NCBI GenBank assembly: GCA_049487715.1
Contig: CP150551.1
Span: 978,049-1,042,048, forward strand
Length of the DNA stretch: 64,000 nt
Direction: 5' to 3'
Origin: Pycnococcus provasolii
Taxonomy: Eukaryota > Chlorophyta > Pseudoscourfieldiophyceae > Pseudoscourfieldiales
Part shown: positions 10,782 through 19,376 of the stretch, piece by piece
Position numbering within the stretch: position 1 is the stretch's first letter
How the letters are laid out: each line of letters opens with the position of its first letter
Notes under the pieces: generated by a model
Told to the model about the DNA's origin: nothing
The model's database searches: none
The model's input: only the letters and a program-made list of their open reading frames with translations
Program-made: the position numbers and the translations under genes

Positions 10782-11649
10782 TTACGAGTCTCCCGCTCGT
10801 TCCAACCAGTCATCGGCACCTTTGAGCGGCGCTAGTCCAAGCTTTGCACGCTGCTCATTTGCGATAGCGATATCATTCATGATGTGCTTAGCAGACGGCG
10901 GTGGTTCCTGCGGAGCTGTTGCTGATGCATTTGTCGTCGTCTTCGGCCGTTTGAGGAAATTCAGGCGAGGACGGCCGTCACCCTCCTGCGGTGGCGCAGC
11001 AGGCTTTTTTGCTGGTGCTTCTGCTGCGACAGCGTCAGCCTCACGCTCGGCGATGAGCTCGCGTAGGTCTTCGTCGATCAACGATACGCGCCCGACAGGA
11101 CTTTGCTTCTCAAGGATGTCCACCTCTTCAAGTTGCCATCTCTTGGGCATACGCGGCATACCCACGCCAATGCCCCCGTCCTCCTTGCAAAGTAAGTCGT
11201 CGACGACAGCGTCGACGAAACCGAGCTCGTATGTTCCGTCCGTATGCACGATTCGCACCTTGCGCGAATCGGCGAGGAGAGGCTCGAGGTACGTGTAGAT
11301 TTGCTTCGGCGCTGCAGTGAGCCGCAGGTACGTTGCGCCGAGCAGTCGCAGGTACTTGAAGTCGTCCTGCTTGATGTACTCGACGATAATTTCATGCTCC
11401 GGCTGCAGCTGCAGCAGTTTGAGCACGAGGCACATGAACCTGCTCGGCGTCTGCGCGCCTCCGTACGTTCCGCCGACGCACTCGAGCGCGACCGCCTTGT
11501 CTATGAGCGACTCTGCAGACAGTCCGAAGCACTGCTCCTTCCAGTAGCGTGCTGCGTGTATGCGGTTTCTTGAGCGGCGCAGGCAGGAGCGCCTGCGGGT
11601 CCGTGAGGTTGTGAACTGCGGACGCGAAGGCGGTGGTGCGGTTCGCCAT
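10782..11649 (-). CDS. PRP38: Pre-mRNA-splicing factor PRP38 (needs +1 frame change)
   Basis: PRP38 is a tri-snRNP protein needed for spliceosome activation. The N-terminus MANRTT...LTDPQALLPAPLKK is encoded from ATG 11649 in one frame. From about 11564 the conserved continuation RIHAARYWKEQCFGLSAESL is in the next frame. It joins CLVLKLLQLQPE, YIKQDDFKYLRLLGATYLRL and a Lys/Pro/Ala-rich tail. One extra C at 11564-11565, in AAG AAA C CGC, accounts for the shift. No intron fits a single base. Apart from this the PRP38 domain is complete. It is divergent from the aldo/keto-reductase-like gene and convergent with the ABCG gene. Confidence 0.85.
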
Positions 11650-11695
11650 GTGGCGTGTGGGAGTGCGGCGGCGGTGGCGGAACCGGAAGGCCACT

Positions 11696-11744
11696 AACCC
11701 CGAATTATCATGCAGGGTCGGATCCGGAATCATAAAACCCCGAA
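11696..11744. promoter_or_regulatory. Two AACCCCGAA motifs in the PRP38 / AKR-like bidirectional promoter
   Basis: AACCCCGAATTATC at 11696-11709 and AAAACCCCGAA at 11734-11744 lie in the 164-bp spacer between two divergent starts. The same word recurs in other head-to-head spacers of this window, so a shared promoter element is inferred. Confidence 0.45.
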
Positions 11745-11813
11745 CCTCAGGCCTCAAGTCCTATCCGGATTCAGGATATTCCTCCCCGCTCACTCCCTTC
11801 CCTCATTCCCTGT

Positions 11814-12815
11814 ATGGCCACCGTGTCGCGCCCTCGGCCTCACAGTACGAGCACTCCACCAAAGGCGCGCGCTTGCAACACCAGGCGGTGCAGGTACAGG
11901 TGTCTCGCCATGGCCGACTCCTCCTCCGAGCCCGAACTCCCTAACTACCGCACCCTGCGCGAACTCGGCGCGGGCTCTGGCGTCTCAGCCGTCATCATCA
12001 ACGCATCCTTGTGGCCCGCGCAACCTAGTCCCGAGGCGTTCGTGGCAGCGATTGACGGCGGCGTCACATTATTCGAGTGCTCGGAAGTGTCCCTACCGGC
12101 GCTTGCGGGGTATCTCGTGCAGTGGGCGACGTCTGATGCCGCAGCTTTGCCGGGTGCTAAGACGCCAAGCTTGGCTCTCCGTGTGAAGGTGGAAGCCACG
12201 TCAGCCAATCCCGGAGAGGCGGTCGGTGACGCCCTGGCAGCGGCGTCAGTGCGAACGTCGGGTGCAAGCGCAGCTGTCGCAGTTCTCGTTCTCGAGCTGC
12301 CATCGGACCTCACGACACCCGAGGCTCTGCGTGGGGTTGCCGCCGCCGTTGATAAGGCCAATCTTGACGGATTCTGTCCTCTCAACGTTGGTATCGCGGG
12401 CGTTCGTAGCCCAGAAGGAGTCAAAGCGTTCGCCGATGCGCTCGTGCAGTGTAAACTGGCGACTTGGTCGGTGCCATATGGCGTAGCCTCGCCTTCCGCC
12501 GACGCTGATAAGACGCTCGAGGCGTGTGTCAACGAAGGAGTGACCCCGGTGTCCGAGTCGCCATTTCGCGGCGTTGCCGGCGCCGGCGCAGACCCCAGCA
12601 TGTTTAAATTGCTGGAGCTCGTTGGCGCGATGGTTGGCGGGAAAACTGCGGCGCAGATTGCCCTTGGTTACCCCATTGCTCGAGGTGCCGCGGTGCGTGC
12701 TGATGTCACGGCTGACGATGGCAGAGGCGCGTGGGAGGCGGCTGGAGCAATGAGCGTTTCGCTTGGTGACGAGGAAATGCGCGTGTTGGAGGAGAAGGCG
12801 CGTGCTTCGTCATGA
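11814..12815 (+). CDS. Divergent aldo/keto-reductase-like protein, probably plastid-targeted
   Basis: A 333-residue protein. The first about 32 residues are rich in Arg, Ser and Pro and resemble a transit peptide. The next ATG, at about residue 33, begins MADSSSEPELP. The body has TIM-barrel-like periodicity. It includes AAIDGGVTLFECSE, which resembles the AKR segment around the catalytic Asp, and late segments like GKTAAQIALGYPIARGA, which resemble the AKR cofactor loop. The usual catalytic Tyr context (DTAxxY) is not seen. It may be a non-catalytic or strongly diverged AKR. The family call is moderate and the reaction unknown. Confidence 0.5.
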   Translation: MATVSRPRPHSTSTPPKARACNTRRCRYRCLAMADSSSEPELPNYRTLRELGAGSGVSAVIINASLWPAQPSPEAFVAAIDGGVTLFECSEVSLPALAGYLVQWATSDAAALPGAKTPSLALRVKVEATSANPGEAVGDALAAASVRTSGASAAVAVLVLELPSDLTTPEALRGVAAAVDKANLDGFCPLNVGIAGVRSPEGVKAFADALVQCKLATWSVPYGVASPSADADKTLEACVNEGVTPVSESPFRGVAGAGADPSMFKLLELVGAMVGGKTAAQIALGYPIARGAAVRADVTADDGRGAWEAAGAMSVSLGDEEMRVLEEKARASS

Positions 12816-13081
12816 AAAAAAAGTTTTTTGTTTTTGTTTTGTTTTGTTTTGTTTTGTTTTGTAATAATGATTGAGTACAAAAAAGAAGTCGTTTCTTTTA
12901 CTTTGAACACAAACACAAACGCAAAACACGAAACAAACACCATTTGTGTATGCCTTGAGGCGAAATGCAAGTCAGCGCGGCGCCAACGACAAAGCGTTTT
13001 CAGGGCACGCGCGTCACAGATAACTTTCATCCACAAAGCACACCTTCTTCTGGTTTCGTTGTATATTTATTCATCGAATGA
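12816..13081. other. Convergent 3' UTR region with TTTTG microsatellite
   Basis: Between the stops of two convergent genes. A (TTTTG)n run lies at about 12830-12862. The minus-strand transcript of the glutaredoxin gene carries a SECIS-like fold at 13017-12972 (listed separately). Confidence 0.7.
12972..13017 (-). promoter_or_regulatory. Candidate SECIS element
   Basis: This lies in the 3' UTR of the glutaredoxin gene, about 65 nt past its stop. Read on the minus strand it has GTGA (13017-13014), then a GC-rich strand GCGCG-T-GCC. An apical loop follows with AAAA 13 nt after the 5' TGA, then the matching strand GGC-G-C-CGCGC and TGA (12974-12972). The stem has five GC pairs, one bulge and four more pairs. 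The order quartet, about 10-13 nt, AA, about 24 nt, TGA is the eukaryotic SECIS pattern. The core begins with GUGA rather than the commoner AUGA. The fold was worked out by hand. Confidence 0.72.
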
Positions 13082-13761
13082 TTACGCCTTTCGCACCTGA
13101 GGGCTGCACTTCTCAAGAAACTTGTCGAGGTCTCCTGAACGTGACAAAGGCATCAGTCCACCCGCGCCGCCGTCGTTGCATCCTCCGATGAATTCCTGTT
13201 TGATTTTCAAAGTGTGTAGAATGTTAGTGCATTTGCTTGTGCGCCGTGGCTGGTTAGAGGTAGACTTACCCCAGCAACAAAGATAGCCGGCACGGACGTC
13301 CTTCCAATCTTCCCAGCAAGCTCCGCCCGGATGGCCATGCCGTCCGGGTCAGGGTTCTCTCCGGTCAACTCCATAACTGAATAAGCAAGCTGTAGGCGGT
13401 TGAGTTCCGCCTTGGCTTGCACACAGAAGGGTCAGGATGGGAAGGAGAACATGGCGATGTCATTTTCTGCGATGAAATCCTCAAGCTTCTGCCTGACGCG
13501 ATTTTCGTCGTAGTCGCCCGCCTGCTGCTTCGCGAACCACTTCTTTCCCTCGTTGATGGGCGAGTTTGACACAAACTGCGCGATGGCGTCGATGAACGGC
13601 GTGGCTCCTTTCTTGGTGACGTCTTCTGCGGATGCGCGAGGACGACACCAAGAAGAGCGACCGGACCCTAATCCCACCCTAATCCCGGGCGCGACGCGGA
13701 GGCGAGGTGCTCTGACGCTGCTGCTGCTGATGCGGCGTGGCGTACTCGTCATGCTCTTCAT
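13082..13761 (-). CDS. Selenoprotein glutaredoxin (UPFC active site), plastid-targeted, 2 exons
   Basis: Exon 1 is 13761-13270 and exon 2 is 13195-13082. The 74-bp intron is GTAAGT...CAG. The spliced product is 201 residues with one in-frame TGA (13434-13432) at residue 110. Around it the protein reads MFSFPS-U-PFCVQAKAEL, where glutaredoxins have CPYC or CPFC. Downstream are the normal Grx landmarks: GRTSVPAIFVAG (cis-Pro loop) and, across the intron, EFIGGCNDGG. Reading frame, splice phase and homology all continue through the TGA. With the SECIS-like fold in the 3' UTR, selenocysteine insertion is the best reading. The N-terminus (MKSMTSTPRRISSSS) looks like a transit peptide. About 60 residues between it and the Grx domain match a conserved algal Grx extension (KQQAGDYDENRVRQKLE). 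It would reduce disulfides or glutathionylated proteins. A nonsense mutation is the alternative. Confidence 0.85.
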
Positions 13762-13914
13762 GAGGAGTGAGTAGGGGAACACGTGGTTGGAACCAGATCG
13801 GGGATGCGATTTCTCAGGTTTGATTTCTCCTTTCTCCCCTTCCCCTTCCCCCTCGTTCTCCTCCTCGGACCATATCCGCAACACCACGCGAGATCGCAAA
13901 CACCAACTCCGATC

Positions 13915-15846
13915 ATGCCCACGTACCTCCGCCGCTTCGGCAAGGACGCCGCGCAAATAGTAGAGCCTGTCCCGTCCGACATCGACGTCGCGCAGGCTGT
14001 CGAGCCCGCGCACATCACGCAAGTCGCAACCGCCGCGGGATTCCACCCAGACGACGTCCTGCAGCACGGACCGCACAAGGCGAAGATCGACATTGGCGCG
14101 CTGAAACGCTTCCCCGCATCCAACAAGGGAAACTACGTCGTCGTCGCCGGGATCACGCCGACGCCGCTCGGAGAGGGAAAGTCCACCACCACGGTCGGCC
14201 TGTGCCAGGCGCTTGGCGCGCACCTCAACAAGAAGGTGATCACCGTCGTCAGGCAGCCGAGCCAGGGACCCACGTTTGGGATCAAGGGCGGCGCCGCTGG
14301 AGGTGGGTATGCGCAGGTGATTCCCATGGAGGAATTCAACCTTCACATGACGGGCGACATACACGCGATCACCGCCGCGAACAACCTCGTCAGCGCCGCG
14401 CTCGACGCGCGCATGTTCCACGAGGCGACGCAGAAGGACGAGGCGCTATACAACAGGCTGTGCCCCGCGGACAAGGATGGCAACCGCAGGTTCAGCCCGG
14501 TGATGCTTCGCCGCCTGAAAAAGCTCGGTATAGCCAAGACGGACCCGAACGAGCTCACACCAGAGGAGCGAACGTCGTTCGCGCGACTTGACGTGGACCC
14601 GGAGAAGGTGACGTGGCGCCGCGTGCTGGACACGAACGACCGATTCCTGCGCAAAATCACCGTGGGTCAGAACCCAACCGAAAAGGGCATGGAGAGGGTG
14701 ACCGGCTTCGACATCGCCGTGGCGAGCGAGATCATGGCTGTGCTTGCTCTCACGACCAGCCTCGCGGACATGCGCGAGCGACTCGGACGCATGGTGGTGG
14801 CGACGGATCGAAGCGGCAACCCGGTGACGACGGACGACCTCGGCGTCGGCGGCGCTCTCACCGTCATGATGAAGGACACGATCCACCCCACGCTCATGCA
14901 GACGCTCGAGGGAACGCCCGTGCTCGTGCACGCAGGGCCCTTCGCGAACATCGCGCACGGAAACAGCTCGATCGTCGCGGATCAGATTGCGCTCAGGGCT
15001 GTGGGCAACGACGGATATGTCGTCACCGAGGCTGGCTTCGGCGCGGACATTGGAATGGAGAAGTTCTGCAACATCAAGTGCAGGTACAGCGGCATCGATC
15101 CAGACTGCGCGGTGATCGTTGCGACGGTGCGTGCGTTGAAGATGCACGGCGGCGGCCCACCCGTCGTCGCGGGTAAGGCTCTCGACCACGCGTACAAGAG
15201 CGAGAATGTCGAGCTGGCCTCGCGCGGGACATGCAACCTCGTGCGCCACATCGAGAACGCGCGCGGATTTGGCATCCCCGTGGTGGTGGCCCTCAACCGC
15301 TTCGCGACCGACACGGAGGCTGAGCTTGCGGCGGTGAAGGCTGCCGCATTGGCGGCTGGTGCGTCGGACTGCGTGGTGTGCGAGCACCATGCCAAGGGCG
15401 GCGCTGGAGCGGCGGACCTCGGCAATGTGGTGGCTCGCGTTTGCGAGGAAGCACGCAAGGGACCGAGCACCTTCAAGTTCACGTACCCAGTTGAGCAGAG
15501 CCTGAAGGAGAAGATTGAGGCGATCGCGACGAAGATCTACGGAGCTTCGGGAGTATCGTACAGCGCGCTGGCGGAGGAGAAGATTGCGCTATTCACGAAG
15601 CAGGGCTTTGGAAACCTGCCCATCTGCATGGCGAAAACGCAGTACAGCTTCAGTCACGATGCTACTCTCAAGGGTGCTCCGGTGGGATTCACGCTTCCTG
15701 TGAACGACGTGCGCTGCAGTGCCGGCGCAGGTTTCATCTACCCTTTGATTGGTGACATGCCCACGATCCCTGGGCTGCCGACACGACCTGCGTACTACGA
15801 GATTGACATTGACATGGAAACGGGCAAGGTGCTTGGCCTGAGCTAG
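13915..15846 (+). CDS. Formate-tetrahydrofolate ligase (10-formyl-THF synthetase)
   Basis: An intact 643-residue monofunctional FTHFS. It makes 10-formyl-THF from formate, THF and ATP for one-carbon metabolism. The ATP loop [13 protein letters not shown] is at about residues 80-93, followed by [20 protein letters not shown] and [37 protein letters not shown] and [16 protein letters not shown] follow. The length and full set of motifs match the bacterial and plant enzyme. ATG 13915 is chosen because MPTYLRR is the first Met; the frame above it opens only at a GTG. No clear transit peptide is seen, so it is probably cytosolic. It shares a 153-bp divergent promoter with the selenoprotein glutaredoxin. 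Confidence 0.96.
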   Translation: MPTYLRRFGKDAAQIVEPVPSDIDVAQAVEPAHITQVATAAGFHPDDVLQHGPHKAKIDIGALKRFPASNKGNYVVVAGITPTPLGEGKSTTTVGLCQALGAHLNKKVITVVRQPSQGPTFGIKGGAAGGGYAQVIPMEEFNLHMTGDIHAITAANNLVSAALDARMFHEATQKDEALYNRLCPADKDGNRRFSPVMLRRLKKLGIAKTDPNELTPEERTSFARLDVDPEKVTWRRVLDTNDRFLRKITVGQNPTEKGMERVTGFDIAVASEIMAVLALTTSLADMRERLGRMVVATDRSGNPVTTDDLGVGGALTVMMKDTIHPTLMQTLEGTPVLVHAGPFANIAHGNSSIVADQIALRAVGNDGYVVTEAGFGADIGMEKFCNIKCRYSGIDPDCAVIVATVRALKMHGGGPPVVAGKALDHAYKSENVELASRGTCNLVRHIENARGFGIPVVVALNRFATDTEAELAAVKAAALAAGASDCVVCEHHAKGGAGAADLGNVVARVCEEARKGPSTFKFTYPVEQSLKEKIEAIATKIYGASGVSYSALAEEKIALFTKQGFGNLPICMAKTQYSFSHDATLKGAPVGFTLPVNDVRCSAGAGFIYPLIGDMPTIPGLPTRPAYYEIDIDMETGKVLGLS

Positions 15847-15953
15847 GTGAGGTGCTTAAACACACACACACACATATCATATCTACCCATGCTTATTAGT
15901 TTGGAATACGAAAGTGTTACAGAAAAGGACTTGGCATTGAAAACGAATCGGAA

Positions 15954-16433
15954 TCAAGCACGGAACTCCTCCGGTATATCCTCCGGCTTGGCGACGACTC
16001 CGATACCCATCGACCTGCAGCTTCCCGCGATAGCTTTGCACACGTTCTCCATCGTCATCGCCTGAAGGTGCGCGTTGTCTTTTCTCTTGATCTGCGCGAT
16101 GTGGTAGATGTGCTTCATGGAGATGTACCCCAGCGTCGAGTGCCCTGGTCGCGCGCTCGCTACCTGCAGTCCACAAGCCTGTTTGACGTAGAAGCTCGTC
16201 TGCGGACTTTTGATGTCGAAGTCGAAGCTCTTGTCGTTGTACACACGCAGTTTGCAAGGCACGGGAACGCCGTCGCGTATGTCAGCGGTTTTCGCGTTGA
16301 ACTCCTTGCAGAATCCCATGATGTTGACGCCCGCCTGTCCGAGCGCCGGTCCGACGGGTGGTGCAGGTTTCGCCTGGCCGGCACCCACGAGCAGCCGTAT
16401 GGTGGCGACGACGGTCTTCGCGCCCTGGCTCAT
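15954..16433 (-). CDS. Ribosomal protein L11 (uL11), mitochondrial type
   Basis: 159 residues. The N-terminal domain has the Pro-rich GTPase-associated motif KPAPPVGPALGQAGVNIMGF. The C-terminal rRNA-binding domain includes GYISMKHIYHIAQIK and ends CRSMGIGVVAKPEDI. There is no plastid transit peptide, and the FCKEFNAKT and SFDFDIKSPQTSFYVKQACG segments resemble mitochondrial rather than plastid L11. ATG 16433 (MSQGAKTVV) is the first Met; the extension above it starts at TTG. It is convergent with the FTHFS gene. Confidence 0.88.
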   Translation of the reverse strand: MSQGAKTVVATIRLLVGAGQAKPAPPVGPALGQAGVNIMGFCKEFNAKTADIRDGVPVPCKLRVYNDKSFDFDIKSPQTSFYVKQACGLQVASARPGHSTLGYISMKHIYHIAQIKRKDNAHLQAMTMENVCKAIAGSCRSMGIGVVAKPEDIPEEFRA

Positions 16434-16863
16434 GGCGTGTGGCGTGTGGCGTTGTGGAGGAGGAGGCTGTGCGGCGCTGCGGAGGGCGAGAGGGGGGAGG
16501 GAGGGCGAGAACAACGCGAGACCCCAGTGGGGAGTGCAGGGGGCAGCCAGGTCTATTCCCCGGGATTATTTGGCGCCCCGGTCTTTTCTTCTGGTGCTCT
16601 GGAATCCTTGGTTTCTCCATATTACCACTGTGAAGTCTCGACCAGAACCTCCCTCCTCCCACCGACTCCCCTCTTTTCCTTTCGAACGGGGAGAGAACAC
16701 AGGGCCAGGCGCAGCGGGCTGGACATGCCCAAACCACCACGCAAAAATATAAGGACTACAAAGACTTGCGCGTCAACGTTGTGTTTTTTTTTGTTTTTGG
16801 GTTACGAGACGGACAAAAAGGGGGCAGCAAGAAAGACAGTCAGCACGTAAGAAACTCAGATCC
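16434..16863. other. Intergenic, 430 bp, between two minus-strand genes
   Basis: This holds the promoter of the L11 gene and the 3' end of the NNF1-like gene. CCCGGGATTATTTGG at about 16559 may be a weak form of the recurring CCCCGAATTAT promoter word. No other feature is seen. Confidence 0.4.
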
Positions 16864-17433
16864 TTACGCGTTAATCCAGCGCGTGCTCGCTTCGTGCACA
16901 CCCTCAAGCACGGCATCCGCGGGTGCGCAGTGCTTGACGCTCTCGTTGACGAGTGCCCTGCGTTCGTCGACGAGTGCCTGCTTCTCCGCGCGCATCGCCT
17001 GGCTCTGCTCGAGCATCTCAAGGAGCACCTTTTTCTCAGCCTCCTTCGCAGCAATGCGCTGCGCGCGTGCCGCCGCGAGCGGCATTTCGCCATCCGCGAG
17101 CGTTCCCTCTGGCTTGCTTGCGGCGTTGATGTCCGCGTCTGTGATTCCGTGCTCGCGGCACAGCGCGTCGACGTTTGCGAGCTTCTCCCTTACCCCGTAC
17201 GCATTGCACAGCACGTCGAACTCCTGCTTGGCGTTAGCGCGCAGTTCCTGCACCGTCTGCGCGTAGCAGTGGAAGAGCTCATCCCTTAGCGGTGCGTTCT
17301 TCTGGTCGACGAGTTCCGCGAAGAGCGCTGCATAGTCCTGGAACGAGCAGGAGTTGGCGATGTCGTCAACGCACGTGCCGAAGAGCGTGGTGAGCACATC
17401 GGCACGCCCTGGTGTTGTTTTGGCGTCCGCCAT
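16864..17433 (-). CDS. NNF1/PMF1-like kinetochore protein (MIS12 complex)
   Basis: 189 residues, mostly helical. The pattern RADVLTTLFGTCVDDIANSC, a short loop, LRDELFHCYAQTVQELR and KQEFDVLCNAYGVREKL resembles plant NNF1, with an SC...D...F core, then EF...C, then a VE/VD pair. A strongly charged coiled coil follows (about residues 120-165; AAKEAEKKVLLEMLEQSQAM). NNF1 is a subunit of the MIS12 complex that links centromeric chromatin to microtubule-binding proteins. The family is poorly conserved, so the call rests on the spacing of a few residues. ATG 17433 is the only sensible start. It is divergent from RnpA. Confidence 0.5.
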   Translation of the reverse strand: MADAKTTPGRADVLTTLFGTCVDDIANSCSFQDYAALFAELVDQKNAPLRDELFHCYAQTVQELRANAKQEFDVLCNAYGVREKLANVDALCREHGITDADINAASKPEGTLADGEMPLAAARAQRIAAKEAEKKVLLEMLEQSQAMRAEKQALVDERRALVNESVKHCAPADAVLEGVHEASTRWINA

Positions 17434-17590
17434 GGTTTGTGAGCTGCTTGCTGTTGCGTGCGTGCGTGTGGTTTGAAGCGGGGGGGAAGGAAAGGCGAGG
17501 GGGAAGGGGAAGGGACGCGTTTGAACCCGGGGGGGAGAAAGCGGGGAAAATTTAACAATGTTCACAAACGACCACGGGCAACGGGCTTTG

Positions 17591-17646
17591 TTTCGGGGTT
17601 TGTGGAAAACGAAAATCAAAAATCTGAAGTTGTTCGGGGTTTGTCG
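17591..17646. promoter_or_regulatory. Paired CAAACCCCGAA motifs (minus strand) in the NNF1-like / RnpA promoter
   Basis: TTTCGGGGTTTGTG at 17591-17604 and TTCGGGGTTTGTCG at 17633-17646 are two copies of the recurring word, about 42 bp apart, in the 267-bp divergent spacer. Confidence 0.45.
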
Positions 17647-17700
17647 CACACCGGTTTTGCGGGAAAAGACGTCCACTGTATTTAGTCGAAAAAGTGACAC

Positions 17701-18597
17701 ATGCCCGCGTGGCGACCTGTGCCACGTGCGTGGTGTCGTCCCGGGGCGGCCTGCACCATGCCCCACGTCTCCGCGATAAGGGCGCAGGCGAGTGGGATCG
17801 GCAGGGTGCTCCGCAGCCCTTCCTTGGGATGTGCGTCGCCTCGACCTCTTCGCACGGCACAACTCGCTCCGCCACCGAGGTGGTCGCGCGACGGCGGCGG
17901 CGCTGGCGGCGGGGGCAGAGGAGAAGGAGCAGGTGGTGGCCGTGGTGGCCGCGGTGGCCGTGGTGGTCGTGGACGAGGAAATGGAGCGGGGAACGACGCC
18001 AACGCGACGCCTCCGAAAACCACGAGGCTGAGCGACATTTCCGGCGCAAAGTTTAAAAAGCGCGAACGCCTGTCGGGCGACATTGACCGCATTTTCAGAG
18101 AAGGGTGGCAGTATGAACTCGAGCACGTGCAGCTGTCTGTGCTGAGCAACAAAAATCAGCCTGATGCGACGTGCAGCCGGATATGTATTCGTTGTATGAA
18201 GGCGAACACGACGAAGCGGGCGGTGTACCGCAACCTGTTCCGTCGTCGCGTGCGCGAGGTGTACCGCACGAACAAGCAGCGCTTTCCTCCAAACGTCGAC
18301 ATGGTGATTGTGGCGAACGACAGGGCAATCACGTACGAGGTGAAGGGTGAGAAGGTTGGAAATTTGCGCGAGGGAAAGTGCACCGTGGTTTCGTTCGACG
18401 CGCTTTGCGAACAGCTGCTTGCATGGGCGGACAGTCACAAGGACAGGACGTTCGAGAGTCGGAGGAAGAGGTTTGCAGGCGGTGGAGGTCGTGGTCGTGG
18501 TCGCGGTCGCGGTCGCGGTCGCGGACGCGGGGGTCGTGGCCGTGGCCGTGGCCGTGGCCGTCGTGGTGGCGGTGGCGGCCGTGCACCACCAGACTGA
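17701..18597 (+). CDS. Bacterial-type RNase P protein subunit (RnpA) with RGG tails, nuclear-encoded
   Basis: 298 residues. The centre (about residues 155-220) has RICIRCMKANTTKRAVYRN, then LFRRRVREVYR and PPNVDMVIVANDRAI. This is the RnpA RNR-type RNA-binding signature (bacterial form RNRxKRxxRE) followed by the central strand. The protein helps the RNase P RNA cut 5' leaders from pre-tRNA. The N-terminus is Arg/Pro/Ala-rich and lacks acidic residues at first, as in organelle targeting peptides, so a plastid (or mitochondrial) enzyme is inferred. A Gly/Arg stretch lies before the domain (about 65-93) and a long RG-repeat tail after it (about 260-292). The tails are unlike bacterial RnpA and may aid RNA binding. 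Confidence 0.78.
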   Translation: MPAWRPVPRAWCRPGAACTMPHVSAIRAQASGIGRVLRSPSLGCASPRPLRTAQLAPPPRWSRDGGGAGGGGRGEGAGGGRGGRGGRGGRGRGNGAGNDANATPPKTTRLSDISGAKFKKRERLSGDIDRIFREGWQYELEHVQLSVLSNKNQPDATCSRICIRCMKANTTKRAVYRNLFRRRVREVYRTNKQRFPPNVDMVIVANDRAITYEVKGEKVGNLREGKCTVVSFDALCEQLLAWADSHKDRTFESRRKRFAGGGGRGRGRGRGRGRGRGGRGRGRGRGRRGGGGGRAPPD

Positions 18598-18647
18598 CGT
18601 GTGACGACGCTTTTTGAGCAAAGAAAAAAAACAATGTAACATAGACT

Positions 18648-19376
18648 TTACACAACACCTTGTTTGGCGGTACCCGTTGGACGCTCCACCTGCTCCTTCT
18701 CCTCCTCCTCCGCACGTTGCTGCTTACGCCTGATGAGTTCCTCGAGAGGAACACCGTTAAGTTCCTCGCGGAAAAATATAAGCCAATTCGCCACCTGCGC
18801 CCTTCGCGTCTTGTTGGGCGTCAGTCCGTCGAGTGTGAATCCGGTCCATCCCAGTTCCTTGAGCTGTTGTTTGAGACCCTGTTTGTGTTCCGCGGGTATC
18901 GACCTGACCAAAGCGGAGCACGCCGCCTTGACTGGCGCGTCGATTTCTGGCCGGTAGTCTCGCTTCACTCCGAGAAAGTCTGGTGGTTCAGGAAACCTCT
19001 TGAGCCAGTTGGGAAAGACTTGCGCCGTGTCCCACATTTCCTTGACGGTGAGGTCGTCCGTGTCGAGGTCGTATCCGTTTCTGGCGTATCCTAAGCACGA
19101 CCACGCGAGTTCGTTGACGTGCGCGTCGCTGACTTCCAGGTTGACGATGGCGAGCATGGCTTCGTTCGTCAGCAGCGCGTCGTCGACGACGATTGGTTTC
19201 GAGGGGTCAAATGTGGCTGCTGTGGAAGTTGGTGGTGGCGTGGCTGCTGCAGCCTTACTTGTGCTTGCCCTTCGGAGGTGTGTTTTTCTTTGCCCGACGA
19301 CGACGAGTGCACGGGTTCTCCTCGAAGGAGAGAGGCGAGAAGGTGAGCTCGACGACATTACTGCTGAATGCATCAT
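18648..19376 (-). CDS. DUF1823 protein, plastid-targeted
   Basis: About 242 residues from ATG 19376. The N-terminus (MMHSAVMSSSSPSRLSPSRR) is a typical plastid transit peptide. The body matches the cyanobacterial and plastid DUF1823 family: ELAWSCLGYARNGYD, VFPNWLKRFPEPPDFLG, RSIPAEHKQGLKQQL and LTPNKTRRAQVANWL. The molecular function is unknown. The acidic C-terminus (about residues 220-235) is low complexity. ATGs at 19373 and 19358 are equally possible. An ATG at 19505 would put the promoter motif at 19425 inside the coding region and is less likely. Confidence 0.82.
   Translation of the reverse strand: MMHSAVMSSSSPSRLSPSRRTRALVVVGQRKTHLRRASTSKAAAATPPPTSTAATFDPSKPIVVDDALLTNEAMLAIVNLEVSDAHVNELAWSCLGYARNGYDLDTDDLTVKEMWDTAQVFPNWLKRFPEPPDFLGVKRDYRPEIDAPVKAACSALVRSIPAEHKQGLKQQLKELGWTGFTLDGLTPNKTRRAQVANWLIFFREELNGVPLEELIRRKQQRAEEEEKEQVERPTGTAKQGVV

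Noticed and set aside
13432-14421. 329-codon minus frame ending at the TGA, as a complete protein
   Set aside because: The ATG at 13761 starts the real protein, and the upstream part overlaps the FTHFS gene and its promoter. The stop is best read as Sec.
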